Assembly (NCBI GenBank): GCA_903824045.1 | Contig: CAIJVD010000018.1 | Coordinates: 1 to 64,000 of the forward strand | Origin: an uncultured Chlorobiaceae bacterium | Lineage (GTDB): Bacteria > Bacteroidota > Chlorobiia > Chlorobiales > Chlorobiaceae | Direction: 5' to 3' | DNA length: 64,000 nucleotides | In this document: positions 1 through 9,939 of the stretch, piece after piece | Layout of the letters: every line of letters begins with the position of its first letter | Position numbering within the stretch: the stretch's first letter is position 1 | The notes under the pieces: model-generated | Databases searched by the model: none | What the model was told of the DNA's origin: nothing | Seen by the model: only the letters and a program-made list of their open reading frames with translations | Program-made: the position numbers and the translations under genes

Positions 1-150
1 GCCCGGCTCAAAGATTGGAATATCGCCCTGTTTGAGCCGATCGATCTTCTGCTGGTCGATATCGACGCACAGAACATCGTTGCCTACTTCAGCAAAGCAG
101 GCTCCGGTGACAAGTCCGACATAACCGGAGCCGAATATGGTTACTTTCAT
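1..150 (-). CDS. ugd: UDP-glucose 6-dehydrogenase, N-terminal fragment
   Basis: Only the first 50 codons lie in the window; the gene runs off the left edge. The translation starts [20 protein letters not shown], the N-terminal Rossmann fold (GxGYVGL) of the UDP-glucose/UDP-ManNAc dehydrogenase family. It continues with an acidic VDID at the end of beta-2 (NAD preference) and a segment ending IPIFEPG, typical of Ugd. The family oxidises UDP-glucose to UDP-glucuronate in the cytoplasm for polysaccharide synthesis. Its ATG (148-150) overlaps the TGA of the upstream dehydratase gene in an ATGA arrangement, so the two are probably translationally coupled. Which UDP-sugar is used cannot be decided from this fragment. 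Confidence 0.85.
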   Translation of the reverse strand, partial: MKVTIFGSGYVGLVTGACFAEVGNDVLCVDIDQQKIDRLKQGDIPIFEPG

Positions 151-2210
151 ATCAGGATATTGGTTGAGGAATAATTGAGCAATGGTTCAAGGTGAGAATG
201 ACGCGCATCATGCAACGGCCTTTTAAGGGACAGATCACTCGGTTCATACTCAGTGACCATAAGCCTCAGCATCTGCTTGAGAGTAGTGATATCATTAAAA
301 TCTGCTGCGGTGAGTAACTCGTCAAGGGCCGGTTTGAGTTCTTTCCATGGCTTGAATGGCTCATGTGCCCTCCATATTCCGGAACGCTCTGTCCTTACAG
401 CGTGATCCCCGATCAAAAGCTCTTCATAGAGTTTCTCGCCCGAACGCAGTCCAGTGTATCGGATCTCTATATCTCCTTGGGAGTTATCTTGATCCCTGAT
501 GGTGAGCCCGGAAAGCTCAACCATGCGGCGTGCCAGATCAATGATTTTGACTGGCGCACCCATATCAAGCAGGAAAAGATCCCCGCCCTGAGCTATTGCA
601 CCAGCCTGAATAACCAGCTGTGACGCCTCAGGAATTGTCATAAAGTATCTGGTAATATCTTTATGAGTAATGGTGATGGGACCACCGCCCTTGATCTGCT
701 GGCGGAATAATGGGATAACAGAGCCGCTTGAGCCGAGTACATTGCCGAAGCGAACAATTGAAAAACAGGTGGCATGGCCGGATCGATCGGCAAACGCTTG
801 CATGATCATTTCGCACAAACGTTTGCTGGCACCCATGACATTTGTTGGGCGTACCGCTTTGTCAGTACTGACCAGGACAACACGAGGCACTCTGTTGCCG
901 AGCGCAACGTCAGCAATAACAAGCGTACCAAGAACATTGTTTCGAACTCCTTCTGCAGGATTATGCTCGACCATAGGCACATGCTTGTATGCCGCGGCAT
1001 GATAAATGACCGATGGCCTGAATTCTCCGCAAACCGAGTCCATCCGGCGCTTATCGGTAACGTTGCCAAGTATTGGAACTATCGCGGTTCTGGAATCCAT
1101 GCGCAATGATAGAGCGTCAAGATCATGCTGAATTTTGTAAAGATTAAGTTCACCATTGTCCACAAGAACCAACGTCGATGGCCGAATAGCAAGAAGCTGC
1201 CTGCACAGTTCACTGCCGATGCTTCCTCCGGCTCCCGTGACCATCACAACTTTACCAGCAACACTCTCGGCCATCAAATCACTATCGACCATCACCGGAT
1301 CACGTCCGAGAAGATCTTCAATCTCAACTTCTTTGATATCAGACATGGTTACCCTGCCGTCCATAAGTGCGTCTACCCCGGGAAGCATCTGAATCCGTAC
1401 TTGATAGCCTCGAAGTTTTTCAACAATTGCGTTGCGCTGCCTTCTGCATGCCGACGGAATTGCCATCAAAATCATATCGATCCCGTCACTTTCCATGAAA
1501 GCAGCGGCTTTCTTGAAGTCGAAAACCGGTTTTCCGTTAATGGTTCGCCCATGCAGTTCCTCATTGTCATCAATAAACCCCACAAGCAAAAACTTCGGAC
1601 TTTCACAGATTTCGTGAGCAATCTGAACGCCGGCCGATCCTGCTCCGTATATCAGAATACGCTTGGAAGGAACATTATTGTTTTCAGCTCTGCGTGACTC
1701 TGCAAAAAATATTCTTGGCAAGGCACGCGACCCTCCGGTCAGCAGCAAAAGCATCATTGGTTGCAGCAGACCTATCGAATGAGGCACCTGATTTTTACTG
1801 AACATCAGCATTGTGAGAAAAAACAGTGCGCCATAAACAGCGACCGCCCTGGCAACCATGACAAACACACTAATCCCGTTATAACGGTGAACTGCATTGT
1901 AAACGCCTGAGAAGACAAACACCGGCAACATCAATAGAGGGGCCAGCAGAACGACTACCCATTGTTCTCCAACTGGCCACACCCAGAACTCCAGTCTCAG
2001 TGAAAATGCCATCCAGATACTTAGAAAAGCTGACAGAAGATCGATCACGCCTGCGATAAGACGTTTAACGTTCTGCGGAAGCTGAATGACTTTATTCTGC
2101 AAACGAACAACTGCAGAAACAAATTTCCTGTCGAGCTTCTTTGACGTCGTGTGCTGTGCCGGTATGGAGAGATCCACCTGTTTGAATATTTCGATTCTTG
2201 AGCCGTACAT
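147..2210 (-). CDS. Membrane-bound nucleotide-sugar dehydratase/epimerase (CapD/WbpM/PglF type)
   Basis: 687 residues, the usual size of long WbpM/FlaA1-type UDP-GlcNAc C4/C6-modifying enzymes. The N-terminal part has several hydrophobic segments (about residues 45-160), then a first Rossmann-like domain ([14 protein letters not shown]) and a second, catalytic extended-SDR domain starting [15 protein letters not shown]. The usual SDR YxxxK appears as MxxxK (VMGASKR), a substitution known from the inverting 4,6-dehydratase group, with STDKA just before it. It probably makes a 4-keto-6-deoxy nucleotide sugar for exopolysaccharide or O-antigen. It follows the BY-kinase gene by 13 bp and overlaps ugd by 4 bp. 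The exact sugar product is unknown. Confidence 0.9.
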   Translation of the reverse strand: MYGSRIEIFKQVDLSIPAQHTTSKKLDRKFVSAVVRLQNKVIQLPQNVKRLIAGVIDLLSAFLSIWMAFSLRLEFWVWPVGEQWVVVLLAPLLMLPVFVFSGVYNAVHRYNGISVFVMVARAVAVYGALFFLTMLMFSKNQVPHSIGLLQPMMLLLLTGGSRALPRIFFAESRRAENNNVPSKRILIYGAGSAGVQIAHEICESPKFLLVGFIDDNEELHGRTINGKPVFDFKKAAAFMESDGIDMILMAIPSACRRQRNAIVEKLRGYQVRIQMLPGVDALMDGRVTMSDIKEVEIEDLLGRDPVMVDSDLMAESVAGKVVMVTGAGGSIGSELCRQLLAIRPSTLVLVDNGELNLYKIQHDLDALSLRMDSRTAIVPILGNVTDKRRMDSVCGEFRPSVIYHAAAYKHVPMVEHNPAEGVRNNVLGTLVIADVALGNRVPRVVLVSTDKAVRPTNVMGASKRLCEMIMQAFADRSGHATCFSIVRFGNVLGSSGSVIPLFRQQIKGGGPITITHKDITRYFMTIPEASQLVIQAGAIAQGGDLFLLDMGAPVKIIDLARRMVELSGLTIRDQDNSQGDIEIRYTGLRSGEKLYEELLIGDHAVRTERSGIWRAHEPFKPWKELKPALDELLTAADFNDITTLKQMLRLMVTEYEPSDLSLKRPLHDARHSHLEPLLNYSSTNILI

Positions 2211-2223
2211 GAGTGCGAATTAT

Positions 2224-4551
2224 TCAGCTATTCTTGGCAATTGCCTCATATTTACCATCCCCCAAGCGGCCGTAGCCAAGAGGGCCTGAATCCTCTGCAG
2301 TAATGAGGGCAACGCCGAGTATCCGTGGACTGAAAAACGGATCATCAACAAACGCCTGTATCGGTTTTTTCTCGGTGTGCTGCAGTCGTGAGGCAAGCAG
2401 AATCCCGTCGACTGATGGCACCAGTTGTGCCGCATCGCTCAGGAAAAGAGGGGGCGAGTCGATCAGCACCTTGTCGAAGCGACCGGCAAGCTCTTTGAGC
2501 AAGTGCTGCATTTTAGAGGATCCTATCAGCTCATTAGGATTAGAGACCGCGCTGCCGGCACTCAGAAGGAAAAGGTTATTTTGCTGCGTTGGCTGTAGCC
2601 ATGAGGAGTCAAGCACATCCGATTCACTCACGAGATAATCGGTCAAGCCTGGGGCCTCTTTGCAGTTGAATTTTTCATGCTGTGACGATCGACGCAGTTC
2701 ACAGTCGATGATCAATGTTTTTTTGCCAAGAAGAGCGTAGGCAATGGCAAGATTTGCACAAATTGTTGACTTCCCTTCTGACATGGCTGTCCCTGACACC
2801 AGAATCGAGTGTAGCGGTCTGTCGAGAAAGTAAAAGTCCAGGGTCGTTCGCAGTGTCCTGAAGCTTTCCACAAAGAGTGAATCATCACTTTCAGTAATCA
2901 GGGGAAGCGGTTTTTCGATCACCCCCGATTTTCCTTTGCTGTTCAAGCGGGTCATGAACCCTTGGCGCACATCTGCATGGCCTCCTTTTCCATTTTGAGT
3001 CACACCAGGAATGACAGCAAGAGTGTTCAGCCCTGCTCGCTTGAAAAATGACTCATCCTTGATAGTGCCGTCCAGAGTTTCAGCAACGTAGGTATAGGCT
3101 GATGCAAGCAATCCGCCAAACAAAAGTCCAAGCAACATGCTTCTCGACAGATCAAGAGGCGTTTCCGGAGCAAACGGCTGAAATGCAGCGCCAACAACAG
3201 AGACCTGCCCAGCCTCAGAACCGTTGAGGATGCGGGTCTCATCGAGTTTTTCCTTTAGTGCCACATAGGTTTTGCCGACCACATCACGATCTCGTTGAAG
3301 GCGCAGAAACTCCTGCTGTTTTTTTGGAAGTGCAGAAAGCTGGCCTTCATAGTACTGCTTCTGCTTGCCGAACTCGATAGCACTAAAGCTCAGGTCGTTC
3401 ATTTTTCTCTCGACCTGAAGCTTCTCGGAGATCATGTCGAAGTTGAATCTCTGGGATTTGCCAGCATAGCCTATGGCACCAGCAATTTTGCTGCGACTGA
3501 GCTGATCATACCTGGCTTTTACAACATCAAGCTGCTGGCGTTTTATCTTGACATCTTCAGCATCGGCACCTTTTTCACGCAGTGCTTTGACATAATCGAG
3601 CTCTCTTCCTTTAATTTCATCGATGATAGTGCCAAGCTGTGCGTTGGTATTCTGAGCGATTTGCTGGCTGAGAGCTTTTTCGGAATCCGAGAGTTTCTTT
3701 TCCAGAAAACTCAGGCTATTTCTGGCGATATTGTATTCAGCGGTAACCGATTTGTTCTTTGCATCGGCTTCGACCAGCTTGTCCAACAGGTGCTGGGTAT
3801 TGCCTGTGACCTCATAGATTTCATGCTTCCTCATGTACGCAGAAAGGGCGCTATCAGCTTCTGTAACCTTTTTCTGCTGATCTCGCAGCATCTCGGCGAT
3901 AAAGCGGTTTGCCTGGGCATACCGTTCAGCGTTCAGGTTTATGTTAGTCTCTTTATAGACCTTGCAAAGCGTGTTTGTCAACAGCGCCGCCTCATCGGGA
4001 AAGGGGCTGGCTACAGAGACTTTTAACATGTTCGTTTCACGGACCGGCTCGACCCTGATACGTTTAGAAAGCTGGAGCGCCTGCCTCCCCAAAAGCTTCT
4101 CATTTTTGCTTGCTGAAGCAGTTTGCTGGCCTGCATTCAGGATTTCGAAGGGCAGTATCCCATGAAATACCCCGGCTATTGGCGAGAGATATTTTCTTTT
4201 CCCTAAAAATTCAAGTGCTTCCCTGCGACTGCCTTTGTTGAGCTCCTTGACGGTAAGTTCAGCGATTGGCATGGAAGTGATGAGCTCGGCATCTTTTTTT
4301 GAGGCTTTGTTATCACCATCCTTACTTGAGCCTACAACCGCGGCAGAAAAATTTGAAGGATCCTTGGCATCACTGATCATAATCATGGCAATGGCATGAT
4401 ATTCAGGAGGCATAGTATAATGATAGACCAGCCCACCAATTAATGAGGCCAGAATCAGCGCAACGATCCCCTTTTTCCGGCGTTTGATCATTCTCGCTAT
4501 CTCTTCAAACCCGATCTCGGGGGCCCAATTTCGATCACTGTATTGCTGCAT
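2224..4551 (-). CDS. Polysaccharide copolymerase / tyrosine autokinase (Wzc-like)
   Basis: 775 residues combining a Wzz chain-length domain with a BY-kinase domain. A hydrophobic segment follows the first ~28 residues, a long coiled-coil periplasmic region covers about 190-440, and a second TM precedes the cytoplasmic kinase. The kinase shows Walker A (GTAMSEGKSTICANLA), Walker A' (LIIDCELRR) and Walker B (VLIDSPPLFLSDA). The family controls export and chain length of capsular or exopolysaccharide through autophosphorylation of a C-terminal tyrosine cluster. Here the last 20 residues hold only two tyrosines, so the usual cluster is reduced. It lies between the SLBB export gene and the nucleotide-sugar dehydratase. 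Confidence 0.9.
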   Translation of the reverse strand: MQQYSDRNWAPEIGFEEIARMIKRRKKGIVALILASLIGGLVYHYTMPPEYHAIAMIMISDAKDPSNFSAAVVGSSKDGDNKASKKDAELITSMPIAELTVKELNKGSRREALEFLGKRKYLSPIAGVFHGILPFEILNAGQQTASASKNEKLLGRQALQLSKRIRVEPVRETNMLKVSVASPFPDEAALLTNTLCKVYKETNINLNAERYAQANRFIAEMLRDQQKKVTEADSALSAYMRKHEIYEVTGNTQHLLDKLVEADAKNKSVTAEYNIARNSLSFLEKKLSDSEKALSQQIAQNTNAQLGTIIDEIKGRELDYVKALREKGADAEDVKIKRQQLDVVKARYDQLSRSKIAGAIGYAGKSQRFNFDMISEKLQVERKMNDLSFSAIEFGKQKQYYEGQLSALPKKQQEFLRLQRDRDVVGKTYVALKEKLDETRILNGSEAGQVSVVGAAFQPFAPETPLDLSRSMLLGLLFGGLLASAYTYVAETLDGTIKDESFFKRAGLNTLAVIPGVTQNGKGGHADVRQGFMTRLNSKGKSGVIEKPLPLITESDDSLFVESFRTLRTTLDFYFLDRPLHSILVSGTAMSEGKSTICANLAIAYALLGKKTLIIDCELRRSSQHEKFNCKEAPGLTDYLVSESDVLDSSWLQPTQQNNLFLLSAGSAVSNPNELIGSSKMQHLLKELAGRFDKVLIDSPPLFLSDAAQLVPSVDGILLASRLQHTEKKPIQAFVDDPFFSPRILGVALITAEDSGPLGYGRLGDGKYEAIAKNS

Positions 4552-4599
4552 AGTTCCGAGGGATTTATTGTTTTTCAGTGGTTGACGGATGTATCCGCT

Positions 4600-5178
4600 T
4601 CAATTATGGTTGTGCAAAACCGAGTAGCCTGTAAAGCCGGTATAGAATATTCCGGCTACTTTGGAGAGCACATCGAGTGTGACTCCCTTTTCCGGAATAA
4701 TGATGGTGTCGTTTGGTTTCAAGGCAATAAAAGAGGACCTGTCGCCCTCTTTGAGAAACTTCTTCAGATTGACTTTATAGGCATCTATCCCATTTTTATC
4801 AGGATCTCGCCTTGCAACAACTACGTTTTTCAAGTTTGCCTCATGCGTCTGGCCACCTACAAGAGCAAGAATGGTTGCAAAATCAGCGTTCTCCCGGACC
4901 ACGACCTGACCCGGCTTCTGGACTTCGCCGAGCACATTAACGATCATGAGAATGTTGCCGAAATCGTCGGTGAAATAGGACTCCTGAAGCAGAGGGTAAC
5001 TTGGTCCTGCCAGGGGGTTATAAAGAGATCGCGATGAACTCTCCTTCTGGTCGGAAAACAGTGTTCCAAAGGTATTCGGAAGAATCGTCGTCTCGGCGGC
5101 AGCCGGCAAACTCATCGCTGAAATCATGATGCACTGAAGAAATATCATGATGACGGGAACTCTTGTAATAGATCTCAT
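4600..5178 (-). CDS. SLBB-domain polysaccharide export protein (Wza-like, short)
   Basis: 192 residues with an N-terminal signal peptide (MRSITRVPVIMIFLQCIMIS..LPAAAE). An SLBB domain follows from about residue 78 (ILMIVNVLGEVQKPGQVVV) with the ATILALVGGQT turn, and the sequence ends in NDTIIIPEKG. It resembles the soluble-ligand-binding part of Wza-type outer-membrane exporters but is shorter than full Wza (~380) and lacks a convincing lipobox Cys and full polysaccharide-export domain, so it may work with a separate outer-membrane component. It is the first gene of the minus-strand exopolysaccharide cluster, 48 bp before the kinase. Confidence 0.8.
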   Translation of the reverse strand: MRSITRVPVIMIFLQCIMISAMSLPAAAETTILPNTFGTLFSDQKESSSRSLYNPLAGPSYPLLQESYFTDDFGNILMIVNVLGEVQKPGQVVVRENADFATILALVGGQTHEANLKNVVVARRDPDKNGIDAYKVNLKKFLKEGDRSSFIALKPNDTIIIPEKGVTLDVLSKVAGIFYTGFTGYSVLHNHN

Positions 5179-5740
5179 AACAGAAATATTTTAGATGATG
5201 AGAGCATGCGATAAGCGGCGTTGAATTGAATAAAGAAGAAAAAGGCTCCGCCATTTTCAGTCACAGCTGATTATTTTTCACTTATCATTTCCGCCCACCT
5301 GTTTCGTAATCGGGAACTCTGCATCAGAAAGAAATCTGTGTAAGCCGCCCGGCATCACTTATAATGCAAATAGCATGCCAGGAAATCGAATATTGTAATC
5401 CCGAAGTATTTGCTGCGTTCAAAAGAGCAATACAGGCCTGTAATGTTCGGATAGAGACAATTCTTACGAGTGGTTAACCGGATTTTTTTTTAAAAACGGT
5501 TGCTGTCTCAATTTGAGGCATCAAGACGAATGACCGAGAGATATTGATGCAACCATCTCATACGACAAATGGTGAGCCAATAAGAGGATGCAAGGGATTT
5601 ATTCCGCGTGATTATGGGTCGCCGGGGGGCCCTGCGGGCTTAATGGTCGTGCAAATCGATTACGGCTTGCCAGAAAGATCCAGGTACACCAGGAATTCAG
5701 GGGCGAGAGGCTCTTCAAGCCAAGAGTGAAATGGGGCAAA
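5179..5740. other. Intergenic region with no recognised gene
   Basis: About 560 bp between the divergent start of the polysaccharide cluster and the 3' end of aclA. No ORF here resembles a protein; the 61-codon frame at 5544-5729 has no recognisable features. It holds a small inverted repeat (CTCAA-T-TTGAG near 5507-5517) and a GC-rich patch at about 5615-5640, but no complete terminator or known RNA motif. The promoter of the polysaccharide cluster presumably lies in the left part, but no good -35/-10 pair was identified. Confidence 0.5.
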
Positions 5741-5776
5741 AAAAAAGGCGGAAATCCTTGGATTTCCGCCTTTTGG
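5740..5776 (-). terminator. Rho-independent terminator of aclBA
   Basis: Perfect 11-bp stem GGCGGAAATCC/GGATTTCCGCC (5747-5757 with 5760-5770), flanked by A and T tracts. Read on the minus strand it ends in nine Ts. It lies about 80 bp past the aclA stop and fits an intrinsic terminator for the aclB-aclA transcript. Confidence 0.92.
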
Positions 5777-5852
5777 AGGGTGTTGAAACGTCAACAGCTC
5801 ATCGCTCTGGAATATGAGGGTTCCTTCAAAAGAATGAGCAGTTGCAGAGTAC

Positions 5853-7685
5853 CTACTTCTTCTCAGGAACGACGCGCTCTTCCTTTACAGCGTAGTTGAT
5901 CAGATAGTCGTAGAGCCTGATGAGGCGCGAGTTCTGATTATTCTGGTCGATCCAGTGGCCAATCATGCCGATGGTACGGGCCAGAACGAAGAAGCCGTTG
6001 AAGGAGTGCTCCGGGAAGTCCAGATCAACAAGAATACAGCCGATCGTACCGTCAACGTTAAGGATAAGGTTATCCTTCTTGGCAGTGGTAATCTTCTGTA
6101 CCTCAAGCGCATAGTCAAGGCACGGTGTGTGCAGTGTGGTATGGTTCTTGACATAGTCGACAAGGTACTTGACCCTCTTGTCAGGATTCTTGAGGCTCTT
6201 GACTCTGTGGCCGATACCAGGAACCGGACCAACGTTCTGCTTCATCCACGAAAGGAACCCTGCGATGTCGTTCGGGTACTCCTTGACGCCATACTTGAAG
6301 TATTTACCGGCATTGGTGACCGCTCCGCCGAAACGGGGACCGATCATGGTCATGCCTGCAGATACTGCCTGGGGCATGTCGATGCCTGCACAGGCTGCAA
6401 TAATGGAGCCGAACGCGCCGGAGACAGCTGGACCGTGGTCGGCAGAGATCATGATGATACGCTTGATGATCTCGGACTCCTCTCTCGATGGAAGCTTTTT
6501 GTTCCAGAGAAGGCCAACAACATCCTCGATGCCGTATCCTTTTTCACAAAGTTCCGATGCAGCATAACCGACATAGCGGGGCTCTTCGCCACGGTCGTCG
6601 GAGATGGTGGTACGGATGAGAGGCTCAACAATGACCTCACCCTGCTTCATAACCTCCTGGACACTCGGAGGAAGCGCTGGCAGCAGCTTCTCGTCGAGCT
6701 CAGCCTCTGGCTTGATAACGCCGCTCTGGAGCAGCTCCTGGTAGACCTGCTTGATTGCCTTGCTCAGTCCGCCGAAGGTGTCGGGGACAATGGCGCCGGC
6801 ATCACGAAGAGCGTTCATTTTGGAGCGTGCCGAACCGAGACCTTTCTTGCCCTCCTTGGCTCCGGCATGACCGAACTTCATGCCCTGCGGAAGCACTTCC
6901 TGACAGGTTCCGCCAATTGCTGCGATGAGCTTGATGCGGCGAACTTCGGCCCCAAGCCATTCGGCAGCCTCTTCCTCGAGGGTTCCACCGACTTCACCGA
7001 CAATAACGACGGCCTTGGTCTCAGGGTCGTTTTCAAACATGTTGAGGTAGGTCACGAAGTCAGTACCGGGATAGGAGTCTCCGCCGATTGCCACGGCAGA
7101 GGTGATGCCATCACCGTTCTGGGCGCAGAGCCACATCGCCTCGTTTGAAAGGCCTCCTGATTTGGTAATAACGCCGAACGAACCCGGGCGGTAGAGATTA
7201 CAAAGCTTCAGGTTCTTGTACTCGCCGCCGATAACACCAAGACGGCACTGTCCTGCGGAGAGGATACCAATCGAGGATGGACCGTTGAAGATCTTGCCTT
7301 TTTCGATAGCGTGCTTGCGGAGGCGCTTTGCATCCTTCTCAGGAACGCCTTCAGTGATCATGGTGACCAGCTTGATGCCTTTCGAGTCAAGAGCCTCCTT
7401 GGCGGACTGGTATGCCCTGGATGCACCGATATAGATAAGCACTGTGTTGATCTGGGGATTCTCCTCGAGGGCTTTTTCAAGCGTCGAGTAAACGGTGACG
7501 TTGTTCAGCTCACCACCCCTGTATATCTCTTTCTGCTGGCCCTCTTCCGGCGGATAGACAAACGCCTGTACGGTCAGAGGCCTGTTGATCAGAAAGTCGA
7601 ACTGGGCCATCCGCCTTGCGGCGTTCAATCCGGCTACACCGCCAATGATGACCGCTCGTGTTTCTTTATTTGCTAAAATGCTCAC
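5853..7685 (-). CDS. aclA: ATP-citrate lyase, alpha/large subunit
   Basis: 610 residues. With AclB it cleaves citrate plus CoA and ATP to acetyl-CoA, oxaloacetate, ADP and Pi, the key step of the reductive TCA cycle of green sulfur bacteria. The N-terminal half is succinyl-CoA-synthetase-alpha-like and carries the phosphohistidine motif GHAGA with His273, the residue known to be phosphorylated in the C. limicola enzyme. The C-terminal half is the citrate-synthase-like lyase domain (GAFGSIIAACAG, GPRFGGAVTNAG, PGIGHRVKSLKNPDKRV). It lies downstream of aclB with a 57-bp gap and before a strong terminator. All visible active-site motifs look intact. Confidence 0.97.
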   Translation of the reverse strand: MSILANKETRAVIIGGVAGLNAARRMAQFDFLINRPLTVQAFVYPPEEGQQKEIYRGGELNNVTVYSTLEKALEENPQINTVLIYIGASRAYQSAKEALDSKGIKLVTMITEGVPEKDAKRLRKHAIEKGKIFNGPSSIGILSAGQCRLGVIGGEYKNLKLCNLYRPGSFGVITKSGGLSNEAMWLCAQNGDGITSAVAIGGDSYPGTDFVTYLNMFENDPETKAVVIVGEVGGTLEEEAAEWLGAEVRRIKLIAAIGGTCQEVLPQGMKFGHAGAKEGKKGLGSARSKMNALRDAGAIVPDTFGGLSKAIKQVYQELLQSGVIKPEAELDEKLLPALPPSVQEVMKQGEVIVEPLIRTTISDDRGEEPRYVGYAASELCEKGYGIEDVVGLLWNKKLPSREESEIIKRIIMISADHGPAVSGAFGSIIAACAGIDMPQAVSAGMTMIGPRFGGAVTNAGKYFKYGVKEYPNDIAGFLSWMKQNVGPVPGIGHRVKSLKNPDKRVKYLVDYVKNHTTLHTPCLDYALEVQKITTAKKDNLILNVDGTIGCILVDLDFPEHSFNGFFVLARTIGMIGHWIDQNNQNSRLIRLYDYLINYAVKEERVVPEKK

Positions 7686-7742
7686 GATTCTTACGGTTTA
7701 ATGAGTTAGGAATTTCTATTGGGTGATTCAATAAAGCCAGCC

Positions 7743-8939
7743 TTACGAGTTCAGTGCAAGGTCGACAATATCGGTCATAGGCATGCTGCGGTCATAGACA
7801 TGGATATCGAATCCCTCTTCCTGCAGCTTTTTGATTGCGGCAAGGCCCTGGTTTTCGTTTGGTCCACCACGACGAACCCATATCTGCACATTTTCCAGGT
7901 ACCCTTTAGACTTGCTTGCACGGAAGCCGTTAATGATGCCGCTGAAGGTAGCCTTGACATCAGTGAAGTTGGCAATTGCGCCGCCGACAATGATGTGTCT
8001 GATATTTGGAAGCGCGCAGATGGTCTCGGTAAGAGCCTCTACTGCCCAGTCCGGGGGATCACCGGAATATTCGGCGTAGTTGGCGATGGTGCCGCCGCGT
8101 GCGACAACAGCATCGGAATAAAATACGGAAGCGCCGCCACCTGCGGTCAAGAGAGCGATATCTCCACCCGGAACTTCGACCAGCTTGACCGAACCCTTGA
8201 TACGGGCATCGATATCCATGATCTGCTGTTCAGCTTCGGTGAAAGGACGTCCGATTTCGGAAACAGGCTTGAAATCCCAGTCCGGATGGCGGAAACGGGC
8301 ATCCCAGTCTACATTCATAACGGCGTCAAGTGCGGCAAATCGCATGTCGCTCTTGCGAATGACAAGCGGATTGATCTCAATCGACTGTGCATCTTCGTTA
8401 TCGAAACAGAGAACGAGGCGGGAGGCAATCTTTGCGACGCGCTCTGCTATCTCACCAACAAAACCGGCTTCAAGAGCGATCTGGGTGATGCGTTCGACCG
8501 TCGGGAGCTCATCGATGGGAATGAACAGTCTCTTGACGCTGTCCCAGTTATCCTCGATATCGACACCGCCCTTGTTGGAAAAGAGAAGCTCAGCGCCGTC
8601 ACGGTTGCCGGCGATCGAGACATAATACTCCTCATCATGCTCCAGCATCTCTGCAACGATAACCTGGCGGACGACAGAGGTGCCTATTTCACGGCCGATC
8701 ATCTCTTTTGCGGCCTCAAGAGCCTGGTCGAGATTGAGTCCAAGCTTCACGAGTCCGAGCTTGAACCTCCCGCCGATAGCCTCATGAGCTTTCACGACGA
8801 GTTTTGATTCTCTCAGCCATTTATTAGCTTCCCCAAGCTGGGCAAGTCGGTTGGGATCCATGATCACAACATAATTTGGCACCGGAATGCCCCATTTGTT
8901 GAATAGTTTCATGGCTGGCCCTTCAAGTATCTTAGCCAT
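7743..8939 (-). CDS. aclB: ATP-citrate lyase, beta/small subunit
   Basis: 398 residues when started at the ATG at 8937-8939 (MAKILEGPAMKLFNKWGIPV); the frame is open to 9005 but the extra 22 residues look unlike the family, and 398 matches the C. limicola subunit. It is an ATP-grasp protein related to succinyl-CoA synthetase beta: the N-terminal ATP-grasp part includes SKLVVKAHEAIGGRFKLGLV and FDNEDAQSIEINPLVI, and the C-terminal part has LTAGGGASVFYSDAVV and NIRHIIVGGAIANFTDV. It binds nucleotide and transfers phosphate to the histidine of AclA. It is the first gene of the aclBA operon and divergent from lgt. Confidence 0.96.
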   Translation of the reverse strand: MAKILEGPAMKLFNKWGIPVPNYVVIMDPNRLAQLGEANKWLRESKLVVKAHEAIGGRFKLGLVKLGLNLDQALEAAKEMIGREIGTSVVRQVIVAEMLEHDEEYYVSIAGNRDGAELLFSNKGGVDIEDNWDSVKRLFIPIDELPTVERITQIALEAGFVGEIAERVAKIASRLVLCFDNEDAQSIEINPLVIRKSDMRFAALDAVMNVDWDARFRHPDWDFKPVSEIGRPFTEAEQQIMDIDARIKGSVKLVEVPGGDIALLTAGGGASVFYSDAVVARGGTIANYAEYSGDPPDWAVEALTETICALPNIRHIIVGGAIANFTDVKATFSGIINGFRASKSKGYLENVQIWVRRGGPNENQGLAAIKKLQEEGFDIHVYDRSMPMTDIVDLALNS

Positions 8940-9081
8940 ACTGATCCGTATTTGTGTGTTAGTGGGTATGAAACGAGAAAATGCGCAAGATAAAAAGTTA
9001 ACCATATTTCCGTTCTATCCAATAGGTTAGGAACTTTTTACACGAAAAAGCCACTAAATAACCGTCAATAAACCCAAAATT

Positions 9082-9939
9082 ATGAGTGATTTTGTGCTCT
9101 GGTGGCAGAATCTGCCATCACAGATGGATCCGGTGATCATCTCTTTTGGCGGATTTGCCGTTCGATGGTACGGGATGATGTATATCGTCGCCTTCAGCAT
9201 TGTCTACCTTTTGACCAGCTACCGCATCAAGCAAGAGCAGCTCTCTTTCGAAAAAAGCTTCATCGGAGATGCCATCACCTGGGCTATGGCAGGCGTCGTT
9301 CTTGGAGGAAGGATCGGCTATATTATTTTTTACGGGATGGGCTCGTTTATGACAGACCCACTCGGAACGGTATTTCCCTGGGTTTTCATTACCGGAGGCG
9401 GATGCCGCTTTGCGGGCATCAGCGGAATGTCATACCACGGAGGGGTAATCGGTGTGGTTCTTGCGTTCCTTATCTTCACCCGTTCCCGAAAGAGCGGCTT
9501 CTTCAGAACTTTTGACCTTTTCATTCCGGCCATCCCCCTTGGCTATACCTTTGGACGGCTCGGCAACTTCATCAACGGAGAGCTCTACGGCAGGGTAACG
9601 ACGTCCGCAGCCGGCATGTATTTTCCTTTTGCACCGACCCATGAACTGCGCCATCCTTCCCAGCTCTATGAAGCATTTTTTGAAGGGATTGTGCTCTTCA
9701 TCCTGCTCTGGCTTCTGCGCAAAAAGTCGCCCTTTCCGGGGTTTCTTTCCGCCATCTACCTGTTCGGATACGGGTTTGTGCGGTTTTTCATTGAGTACTT
9801 CCGTGAACCTGACGCCCAGCTCGGTTTTGTCTTTCTGAATTTCTCCATGGGGCAGCTGCTCTGCTTCGCCATGATGCTCGCGGGGGTTGCAATATTTCTC
9901 GGCACGCGAAACCGCTTGCCTTCAACGGGGAGTCAGTAG
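9082..9939 (+). CDS. lgt: Prolipoprotein diacylglyceryl transferase
   Basis: 285 residues, a multi-spanning inner-membrane enzyme. Lgt transfers diacylglycerol from phosphatidylglycerol to the lipobox cysteine of prolipoproteins. Family motifs are visible: FAVRWYGMMYIVAF near the N terminus, GRIGYIIFYG, GMSYHGGVIGV with the conserved His, and the Lgt signature FGRLGNFINGELYGR, followed by HPSQLYEA. The start MSDFVLWW fits the family. The 3' end overlaps the convergent UPF0014 permease gene by 18 bp. The window also encodes lipoproteins and LolC/E-type permeases that act downstream of this enzyme. Confidence 0.96.
   Translation: MSDFVLWWQNLPSQMDPVIISFGGFAVRWYGMMYIVAFSIVYLLTSYRIKQEQLSFEKSFIGDAITWAMAGVVLGGRIGYIIFYGMGSFMTDPLGTVFPWVFITGGGCRFAGISGMSYHGGVIGVVLAFLIFTRSRKSGFFRTFDLFIPAIPLGYTFGRLGNFINGELYGRVTTSAAGMYFPFAPTHELRHPSQLYEAFFEGIVLFILLWLLRKKSPFPGFLSAIYLFGYGFVRFFIEYFREPDAQLGFVFLNFSMGQLLCFAMMLAGVAIFLGTRNRLPSTGSQ

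Noticed and set aside
3295-4026. Plus-strand ORF of 243 codons
   Set aside because: Antisense to the Wzc-like gene, in its coiled-coil part; composition reflects codon bias only.
5600-5665. GC-rich patch suggestive of a structured RNA
   Set aside because: No RNase P, SRP, tmRNA or 6S motif was found and no clear long stem; left as unannotated intergenic sequence.
5955-7148. Long plus-strand ORF of 397 codons
   Set aside because: It lies antisense to aclA, whose motifs (GHAGA, GIGHRVKSL) are unmistakable; the plus frame has no family features.
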